A stretch of 64,000 bases of DNA from assembly GCF_014779715.1 (NCBI RefSeq), contig NZ_JACXYU010000007.1:203342-267341 (forward strand). Direction: 5' to 3'. Below the pieces are notes generated by a model. It saw only the letters and a program-made list of their open reading frames with translations, was not told where the DNA came from and ran no database searches. The number at the start of each line of letters is the position of its first letter. Position 1 is the first letter of the stretch. The stretch is from Streptomyces chumphonensis. Its GTDB lineage: Bacteria; Actinomycetota; Actinomycetes; Streptomycetales; Streptomycetaceae. A program made the translations under genes and the position numbers. Positions 9,633 through 15,602 of the stretch are shown here, one piece after another.

Positions 9633-9701
9633 GGACGGGTGCGGGACGTTCGGGCTCCCGCGCGGGCGCGGCGCCTTCCGGTCACCGCGCGGGCGCGGTG
9701 A

Positions 9702-10301
9702 TCAGGACGCGGCGCGCCGTGCGACGTCCGCGTCCCACTGCCGCCCGATCGAGCGCAGCAGGGCCGGGTAGACGCCCAGGTAGCGGAACGGCTTGATGGC
9801 GGCCATGTAGAGGGCGCCACGCACGCCGTTCGGCTTGACGAGGACGGCCATCCGCGCGTGGTAGCCGCCCTTGCCGTTCCCGTCGGCGACCCAGCCGAGG
9901 TGCATGACGGCGTGCACGGTCCGGTTGACGATCTCCGCGGCCCACTCGTCGTGCGTCTGGTAGATCGACGTGAAGGGCACGGACTTGAGGTCGGTGGCGG
10001 GGCAGCTGTCCCGGAGGTCCTCCGGCAGCCGGTCCCGCAGGGTCGGCACGCCCGCCCGTCCGGCGCGGATCTCGTCCCAGCCGAAGATCTCGCCGAGCTT
10101 CCAGCGGACGGCGAAGAGGGCCCGCGACAGCGGGGAGTGGGTGTGCGCGCCGTCGCCGTCGTGCATCTGGCGCACCAGATGGGCGAAGTCGTCGGGGCCG
10201 CCCGGGGTGGGCAGGGCCCACACGTCCTCGATGTGGAAGTCGTCGGCGATCTCGTGGATGCGCCACGGGCGGACGGTGTGCGCGGTCCTGGGGAGTCTCA
10301 T
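9702..10301 (-). CDS. DUF2867 domain protein
   Basis: A 199-residue protein matching the DUF2867 family, often found fused to or near NAD-dependent epimerases and thought to bind lipid-like ligands. Typical family segments are FTSIYQTHDEWAAEIVNRTVHAVMHLGW and the C-terminal MAAIKPFRYLGVYPALLRSI. It lies divergent from a TetR regulator that carries two operator-like repeats, so its expression is probably controlled by that regulator. The biochemical role is unknown. Confidence 0.8.
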   Translation of the reverse strand: MRLPRTAHTVRPWRIHEIADDFHIEDVWALPTPGGPDDFAHLVRQMHDGDGAHTHSPLSRALFAVRWKLGEIFGWDEIRAGRAGVPTLRDRLPEDLRDSCPATDLKSVPFTSIYQTHDEWAAEIVNRTVHAVMHLGWVADGNGKGGYHARMAVLVKPNGVRGALYMAAIKPFRYLGVYPALLRSIGRQWDADVARRAAS

Positions 10302-10318
10302 GCGCGGGGCCCCTATCT

Positions 10319-10369
10319 ATACGATGCCGTACACAAGCAGGCTAGCAGCAGGTTCATACGGCGCCGTAT
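10319..10369. promoter_or_regulatory. Twin TetR operator candidates between the DUF2867 gene and tetR
   Basis: ATACGGCGCCGTAT (10356-10369) is a perfect 14-bp palindrome. A second copy, ATACGATGCCGTAC (10319-10332), matches it with three differences. The copies are 37 bp apart and sit in front of each divergent gene, a classical arrangement for a TetR dimer that controls both. Confidence 0.7.
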
Positions 10370-10400
10370 AGAGGGCGGCCGACATGAGGGGAGACACGGC

Positions 10401-10958
10401 ATGGGCGTCATTCGCACGCCGCGCGGCACCTGGATCGACGAGGGGCTGCGGGCCCTCGCGGCCGGGGGCCCCGAGGCGGTGCGCGTGGAGGCGCTCGCGC
10501 AGGCGCTCGGCGTCAGCAAGGGCGGCTTCTACGGGTACTTCGCCAACCGGGGCGCGTTGCTGACCGAGATGCTGGACGTCTGGGAGCGCGGCGTCACCGA
10601 CCGCGTGATCGAGGAGGTCGAGCGGGAGGGCGGGGACGCCCGGGCCCTCCTGGACCGCCTGTTCGCCCTGGTCGGGTCGGACCGGCTCCCCCTGACGGAC
10701 ACCGGCGTGGAACTCGCCGTCCGCGACTGGGCCCGGCGCGACGCGGACGTCGCCGCGCGGCTGCGGCGCGTCGACAACCGGCGGATGGACTACCTGCGCT
10801 CCCTCTTCGGGGCGATCTGCCCCGACCCGGACGACGTCGAGGTGCGGTGCCTGGTGACCTTCTCGATGCGCATCGGCACCCACTACATCGCCGCCGACCA
10901 CGTCGGCCGCACCCGGGAGGAGGTCCTGGAGCGGACCCAGCGGTGGCTGCTGAGCTGA
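10401..10958 (+). CDS. TetR family transcriptional regulator
   Basis: A 185-residue repressor. The HTH region VRVEALAQALGVSKGGFYGYFANRGALLTEMLD is close to the TetR consensus. I chose ATG 10401 because GAGGGGAGA precedes it at normal spacing and the protein then begins with the standard RTPRGTWIDEGLRALA helix. It diverges from the DUF2867 gene with two palindromic sites between, so it is probably an autorepressor and repressor of that gene. The ligand is unknown. Confidence 0.9.
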   Translation: MGVIRTPRGTWIDEGLRALAAGGPEAVRVEALAQALGVSKGGFYGYFANRGALLTEMLDVWERGVTDRVIEEVEREGGDARALLDRLFALVGSDRLPLTDTGVELAVRDWARRDADVAARLRRVDNRRMDYLRSLFGAICPDPDDVEVRCLVTFSMRIGTHYIAADHVGRTREEVLERTQRWLLS

Positions 10959-10984
10959 GTGGCCCCCGCCGTCGGGCCGGTCGG

Positions 10985-11016
10985 CGGACCGCCGCCCCGG
11001 GAGGCGGGTCGGTCCG
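10985..11016. terminator. Terminator between tetR and the NCS2 permease
   Basis: CGGACCG-CCGCC (10985-10996) pairs with GGCGG-gt-CGGTCCG (11003-11016), leaving a 6-nt loop and a 2-nt bulge. It ends directly at the stop codon of the convergent permease gene. Confidence 0.7.
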
Positions 11017-12477
11017 TCAGCCGATGCCGAGGAGCTGCTCGATCGGGTCGAGGAGGAAGTAGACCAGGAAGCAGACGCCGACGGCGTTGAGCAGCCACGG
11101 CACCTCCCGCATCCGGCCCGTCCCCGCGCGCAGCAGGATGAAGGCCAGGACGCCGATGCCGATGCCGTTGGTGATGCTGTAGGTGAACGGCATCGCGATC
11201 ATCGTCAGGAAGGCGGGGACGGCGATCGTGAGGTCGCTCCAGTCGATCTCCTTGACGTTCGCCGCCATGATCAGCACACCGACGACGACGAGCGCCGGGG
11301 TGGCCGCCTGCGAGGGCACCACCGTGGCCAGCGGCGTGAAGACCAGCGCCAGCAGGAACAGCCCGCCGGTGACGAGGTTGGCCAGCCCCGTCCTGGCCCC
11401 CTCGCCGACGCCCGCCGTGGACTCCACGAAGCAGGTGTTCGCCGAGCAGGAGCCGAAGCCGCCGCCGACCACGGCGACGCCGTCCGTCATGAGGATGCGG
11501 CCCATGCCCGGCAGCCGACCGTCCTCGTCCGTCAGCCGGGCCTCCTCGCCGACACCGATGATCGTCCCCATCGCGTCGAAGAAGCCGGACAGCAGCACCG
11601 TGAAGACGAACAGGCACCCGGTCAGGACGCCGACCTCCGCGAAGCCGCCGAAGAGGCTGACGTCGCCGACGAGGCCGAAGTCCGGCGCGCTGACGACCTG
11701 CTCCGGCAGCGTCGGCACGGCCAGGCCCCAGGCGGCGTCGGGGACGGAGGCCACGGCGTTCAGGGCGACGGCGAGCACCGTGGTCGCGGCGATGCTCAGC
11801 AGGATCGCGCCCTTGGTCCGGCGCACGACGAGCACGGCCATCAGCGCCAGGCCGACGACGAAGACGACGACCGGCCACCCCTGGAGCTGGCCGCCCTGGC
11901 CCAGGCCGAGGGGGACGGTGGTGTCGGCGGCGTCCGGGTTGCGGGTGACGAAGCCGGAGTCCACCAGTCCGATCAGGGTGATGAACAGGCCGATGCCGAT
12001 GGCGATGGCCCGCCGCAGCCCGCCCGGGATCGCGTCCATCACGCGCTCCCGCAGGCCGGAGGCGACCAGCACCATCAGCGTGATGCCGGCCAGGCACACC
12101 ATGCCCATCGCGTCCGGCCAGCTCATCTGGGGCGCGAGCTGGAGCGAGACGACGGCGTTGATGCCGAGCCCGGCCGCCAGGGCGATCGGCACGTTGCCGA
12201 TGACGCCCATGAGGATCGTCGTCAGGCCCGCCATGAGCGCGGTCGCGGTGACGAGCTGCGCGTTGTCGAGCTGCTGCTCGTACTTGTCGGTTCCGGCGCC
12301 CAGGATGATCGGGTTCAGCACGATGATGTAGGCCATCGCGAAGAACGTCGCCAGGCCGCCGCGCACCTCGCGGCCCGGCGTCGACCCGCGTCGGGTGATG
12401 CCGAAGAAGCGGTCGAGCGGGCCGGTGGGCGGCGGGGGAGTGCCGTCGGCCGTGGTGGCGGCAGCCGGAGCGGACAT
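11017..12477 (-). CDS. NCS2 family nucleobase permease (AzgA-like)
   Basis: A membrane transporter of about 486 residues with 12-14 hydrophobic segments. It belongs to the AzgA subgroup, which imports hypoxanthine, guanine or adenine with protons. Family marks are the N-terminal GGLATFFAMAYIIVLNPIIL, the GLGINAVVS segment and the central SANTCFVESTAGVGEGARTG. The start is either 12483 or, better placed behind AAGAGG, 12477. It diverges from a DUF2530 gene, the same order as in other Streptomyces. No riboswitch is apparent upstream. Confidence 0.92.
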   Translation of the reverse strand: MSAPAAATTADGTPPPPTGPLDRFFGITRRGSTPGREVRGGLATFFAMAYIIVLNPIILGAGTDKYEQQLDNAQLVTATALMAGLTTILMGVIGNVPIALAAGLGINAVVSLQLAPQMSWPDAMGMVCLAGITLMVLVASGLRERVMDAIPGGLRRAIAIGIGLFITLIGLVDSGFVTRNPDAADTTVPLGLGQGGQLQGWPVVVFVVGLALMAVLVVRRTKGAILLSIAATTVLAVALNAVASVPDAAWGLAVPTLPEQVVSAPDFGLVGDVSLFGGFAEVGVLTGCLFVFTVLLSGFFDAMGTIIGVGEEARLTDEDGRLPGMGRILMTDGVAVVGGGFGSCSANTCFVESTAGVGEGARTGLANLVTGGLFLLALVFTPLATVVPSQAATPALVVVGVLIMAANVKEIDWSDLTIAVPAFLTMIAMPFTYSITNGIGIGVLAFILLRAGTGRMREVPWLLNAVGVCFLVYFLLDPIEQLLGIG

Positions 12478-12711
12478 GCGCATACCTCTTGGAGGAAACG
12501 ACGACGAACGTCGTCTGACGGGGGATGGTTGCAGTATGAACAGACAAGCCGCGTCAGGGCGAACCCCGGCGCCGTACTGCGGCGCTCCTCACACCCGCCC
12601 CACCCACCCCGCCGGGCCGGGGCGAGAGCCGGGGCGCCGCTCCGGCTGACTATCCTGGGAGCCGACCGCCCCGGCCGCCCGGGGCACGGGGAAGGGGAGG
12701 CGCGGGACACG

Positions 12712-13017
12712 ATGCGTCTGAGCACCTTGCTGGACGGCGACCGGGAGGCACCCGAGCCGCTGGAGGGCGACGTCGTGCTGACGGTCACCGTCGGCACCGT
12801 CGTGTGGTTCGCCCTCTTCCTCGGCCAGCTCCCCTTCTACGGCTGGTTCGCGGACCACGGGCACACGTGGTGGGTGTGGACCTGCCTCGTCGGCGGCTGC
12901 GGCGGCCTCGTCGGGCTCTGGTACGTCCGCCGCCGCGAGGCCGCGATCCGGCGCGCCGCCGCCCGCCCGGCGTCCCCGCCGGACACCCCCGGCCCCGGCT
13001 CCGAGCCGCGTACCTGA
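12712..13017 (+). CDS. DUF2530 small membrane protein
   Basis: A 101-residue protein with two membrane helices (VVLTVTVGTVVWFALFLGQL and WWVWTCLVGGCGGLVGLWYV) followed by a basic, Pro-rich tail. The pattern and the position divergent to an NCS2 permease fit the actinobacterial DUF2530 family. Function unknown. The ATG is preceded by GGGAAGGGGAGG at slightly long spacing. Confidence 0.8.
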   Translation: MRLSTLLDGDREAPEPLEGDVVLTVTVGTVVWFALFLGQLPFYGWFADHGHTWWVWTCLVGGCGGLVGLWYVRRREAAIRRAAARPASPPDTPGPGSEPRT

Positions 13018-13048
13018 CCGGCGGAACGGGCGGATCATGCCGCAGGGG

Positions 13049-13421
13049 TCAGACCGCTCCCGCGGCCAGTGAGGCGGGGGTGCCGAACACGATGCCCAGG
13101 TGGTGGTCGAAGCGCGTGAGGTCGGCCTCGACCTCGGGGTTCTTCTCCACGTCGAAGGCGGCGAAGGTCGGCAGCGCGGAGAGGCCGACGAACCGGGCGC
13201 TCAGGTGCACGGGCAGCAGCATGTCGTCGACCGACGCGCCGCGGAGGAACGGCTCGGAGACGTCGTCGAACGCCTCGCGCGGGGCGTTGAAGGTCACCGA
13301 CAGCATGTAGCGCGCGTCGGTCAGGGAACCGCCGGTGCCGTAGTCGGCCTTGGGGTTCTCCGCGACACGACCGTCACCGGCGCACAGGCGGCCGTCCATC
13401 AGGACCTAGCCAGGGGACGCC
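13049..13421 (-). pseudogene. MdaB-like NAD(P)H oxidoreductase, C-terminal half, cut off by an IS element
   Basis: The C-terminal half of a flavodoxin-fold NAD(P)H:quinone oxidoreductase of the MdaB/KefF group. It reads MDGRLCAGDGRVAENP, then YGTGGSLTDARYMLSVTFNAP, then LPTFAAFDVEKNPEVEADL, ending near AGAV. Upstream on the minus strand (13410-13421) the codons for Gly-Val-Pro-Trp of the conserved W-x-G-x-P-W motif are still present but in another frame. Only 10 nt separate them from MDGRL, where the family has about 13 codons. The N-terminal half lies beyond the IS element at 15229-15435. Confidence 0.8.
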
Positions 13422-13549
13422 CTGCTTTGGCGGGGTGGGGAATGGCTTCTGAGTCCTGCTCTGACCTCAACTGTGTGCATGGATTTGCGCTGTTCACTTG
13501 AGCTCACCTTTCTGTCGCACTAGACCTGCGACGTGTGTATAGTGATCGC

Positions 13550-13978
13550 GTGACCGTGACCAGGAAGGTTCGCCGATTCTCCGGCGGCGTGTACGACCTC
13601 GGGCTCCACATCGTGTGGTGCCCGAAGTACCGCCGCCCGGTCCTCGGTGGCCGGGTCGCGGAACGCCTGGACGAACTGATCCGGCAGAAGGCCGACGAAC
13701 GCGGCTGGGAGATCATCGCCCTTGAGGTGATGCCCGACCACGTGCACCTCTTCGTCAAGCACGACCCGAAGTCCTCGGCCTCATACGTGGCGAACCAGTT
13801 CAAGGGCTTCACGTCCCGCGTGCTGCGCGAGGAGTTCCCGCACTTGAAGTCGCGGATGCCCACCTTGTGGTCGTCGTCGTACTTCGCGGCCTCGGTCGGC
13901 GCGGTATCGGCGGCGACGGTCGAGAGGTACATCGACGCCCAGTGGGAACGCCCGTGGAAGAAGGGGGACGGCTCGTGA
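13550..13978 (+). CDS. tnpA: IS200-type transposase TnpA (HUH, Y1)
   Basis: A 142-residue single-strand DNA transposase. The HUH metal site is visible as MPDHVHLFV and the nucleophile tyrosine as VERYIDAQ near the C-terminus. The protein starts with the family segment GVYDLGLHIVWCPKYRRPVL. Both active-site parts are intact, so it could be functional. I prefer GTG 13550; a GTG at 13535 would add five residues. The stop overlaps the tnpB start (GTGA). Confidence 0.92.
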   Translation: MTVTRKVRRFSGGVYDLGLHIVWCPKYRRPVLGGRVAERLDELIRQKADERGWEIIALEVMPDHVHLFVKHDPKSSASYVANQFKGFTSRVLREEFPHLKSRMPTLWSSSYFAASVGAVSAATVERYIDAQWERPWKKGDGS

Positions 13979-15183
13979 TCCGCGCGTACAAGTTTCTCCT
14001 GCGTCCCACGGCCCGTCAGACGGTCGCGCTCGGCGAGATGCTGCGCGACCACTGCTCCCTCTACAACGGTGCGCTGCAAGAGCGCCGGGACGCCTACCGG
14101 CACACATCCAAGACCAGCGTCCGCTACGGCGACCAGTCCGCGCAGCTCAAGGAGATCCGGGCGTTCGACCCGGAGCGCCAGGGGCGCTGGTCCTTCAGCT
14201 CGCAGCAGGCCACCCTGCGCCGCCTGGACAAGGCGTTCGCCGCGTTCTTCCGCCGTGTCAAGGCCGGGCAGACACCGGGCTACCCGCGCTTCAAGGGCGT
14301 CGGGCACTTCGACACCGTCACCTTCCCCAAGGACGGTGACGGCTGCCGCTGGGACTCCGCCCCCCACGATGCGCAGACTCGCGTCCGCCTTCAAGGCGTC
14401 GGGCACATCCGCGTGCACCAGCACCGGCCCGTGCGGGGCCGCGTCAAGACGATCTCGGTGAAGCGCGAGGGGAGCCGCTGGTACGTCGTCCTTGCCTGCG
14501 ACAGCGTGCCCGCCGAGGAACTGCCGCCCACGGGGGCGGTCGTCGGTATCGACATGGGCGTCGCCCACTTCCTGACCACCTCGGACGGCGAGCACGTCGC
14601 CAACCCGCGCTTCCTCACCGCGATGGCCGAGGAGATGGCCGAGGCCCAGCGGCACCTCGCGACGTTCCCGAAGCGGACCAGACAGCGCACCAAGCGCCAC
14701 CGCGCCGCCGCCCGGAAGGTCGCCAAGCTGCACGGAAAGATCCGGCGGCAGCGTGCCGACTTCCACCACAAGACCGCCCGCGCACTGATCGCCGACCACG
14801 ACGTCATCGCGCACGAACGACTCAACACGGCGGGCATGACCAAGAGCCCGCAACCGAAGGCCGACCCTGAGCAGCCCGGCGGCTTCCTGCCGAACGGTGC
14901 TGCCGCGAAGGCCGGACTCAACCGCAGCATCCTCGACGCGGGCTGGGCGCAGTTCCTCGGAATCCTGGCGAACAAGGCTGAGAGTGCCGGTCGCCTGGTG
15001 GTTCCGGTGGACGCGCGCAACACCTCCCGCACGTGCCTGGCCTGCGGGCACGTCGCGAAGGAGAACCGCGCCACCCAAGCAAGGTTCCAGTGCACGGCGT
15101 GCGGGTTCGCGGCCAACGCGGACTACGTCGGCGCGACGAACGTCCTCAACAGGGCCGGGCTGGCCCTCTGCGCGGCGGCCTAG
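13975..15183 (+). CDS. tnpB: TnpB, RNA-guided nuclease ancestor of Cas12
   Basis: A full-length 402-residue TnpB (family about 350-420). The RuvC catalytic residues are all present: Asp193 in VVGIDMGV, Glu281 in VIAHERLN and Asp383 in NADYVGATN. The zinc finger has Cys354/Cys357 (CLAC) and Cys373/Cys376 (CTAC). The N-terminal VIRAYKFLLRPTARQ is canonical. Known TnpB proteins use an omega/reRNA made from the element's right end to cut DNA next to the target motif, which helps the IS persist. Nothing visible suggests inactivation. Confidence 0.93.
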   Translation: MIRAYKFLLRPTARQTVALGEMLRDHCSLYNGALQERRDAYRHTSKTSVRYGDQSAQLKEIRAFDPERQGRWSFSSQQATLRRLDKAFAAFFRRVKAGQTPGYPRFKGVGHFDTVTFPKDGDGCRWDSAPHDAQTRVRLQGVGHIRVHQHRPVRGRVKTISVKREGSRWYVVLACDSVPAEELPPTGAVVGIDMGVAHFLTTSDGEHVANPRFLTAMAEEMAEAQRHLATFPKRTRQRTKRHRAAARKVAKLHGKIRRQRADFHHKTARALIADHDVIAHERLNTAGMTKSPQPKADPEQPGGFLPNGAAAKAGLNRSILDAGWAQFLGILANKAESAGRLVVPVDARNTSRTCLACGHVAKENRATQARFQCTACGFAANADYVGATNVLNRAGLALCAAA

Positions 15184-15245
15184 CCACCGACGCAGGAAGC
15201 CCGCGCGTTTACGCGTGGGTGGAGTCACCCAGTTGACGGGGAACT
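15184..15245 (+). ncRNA. Candidate omega/reRNA 3' part: right-end hairpin plus guide
   Basis: Directly after the tnpB stop lies the right-end stem CCCGCGCG (15200-15207) and CGCGTGGG (15212-15219) around TTTA, then TGGAGTCAC. In IS605 elements the RNA made from the tnpB 3' end and right end carries this scaffold, and the host DNA just beyond it is used as guide. Here the guide would begin at about 15229 with CCAGTTGACGGGGAAC. The 5' end of the RNA cannot be placed by eye. Confidence 0.45.
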
Positions 15246-15435
15246 GCATGATGACGGTGTCCGCCCACCGCGCGACTTCGGTGTCGACGTCGTACCCTCG
15301 CGCGACCTCGGTCACCCGGACCTGGTGGCCGAGGCTCTCCAGGTGTCCGGCCGCGCGGGCGGTCAGGGGGCGGTTCAGGGTGCCCGGGGAAACCGCGTGG
15401 GGCTGGTGGCCGTTGATGATCAGGCTGTTCGGCAC
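15229..15435 (-). pseudogene. MdaB-like NAD(P)H oxidoreductase, N-terminal half
   Basis: Starts with GTG 15435 behind GAGGA. It encodes MPNSLIINGHQPHAVSPG followed by LNRPLTARAAGHLESLGHQV and ADTVIMQFPVNW, the flavin-binding N-terminal half of an MdaB-type oxidoreductase. Homology stops at the tryptophan codon (15229-15231), exactly where the IS right end begins. The remaining half is at 13049-13421. The promoter and start are intact, so a truncated peptide running into the IS may still be made. Confidence 0.8.
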
Positions 15436-15602
15436 GGTGTGTCCTCGCTCGGTTCCGGGGCGCCGGGGTGCGGCGGACTGGCTGTCCGACCGGCTCGCCC
15501 CAGATTGCCGTGGCACGGAAGCGAGCATCGAGCGCGACGCGCGGGCAACGCGCCGTCGCGAAGGCGTCGCGTCGGGCCGTGCGCAGGGTGCAGGGTGGGG
15601 GG

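Larger units (their letters stand above)
13422..15228 (+). mobile_element. IS200/IS605-family insertion sequence with tnpA and tnpB
   Basis: A 1.8-kb element carrying a complete Y1 transposase (tnpA) and tnpB, overlapping by 4 bp. It lies inside an MdaB-like gene whose two halves flank it. The right end shows the subterminal hairpin typical of the family (8-bp stem, TTTA loop, 15200-15219). The flanking gene pieces place the left end at about 13422 and the right end at 15225-15228. As expected for peel-and-paste transposition, there are no terminal inverted repeats and no target duplication. Left flank (would-be TAM/target): GGGGACGCC. Confidence 0.85.

Noticed and set aside
13504..15528. A 674-codon minus-strand frame through the IS element
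   Set aside because: It is a chance fusion of the N-terminal oxidoreductase remnant with the antisense of tnpB/tnpA; only the first 69 codons are gene-like.
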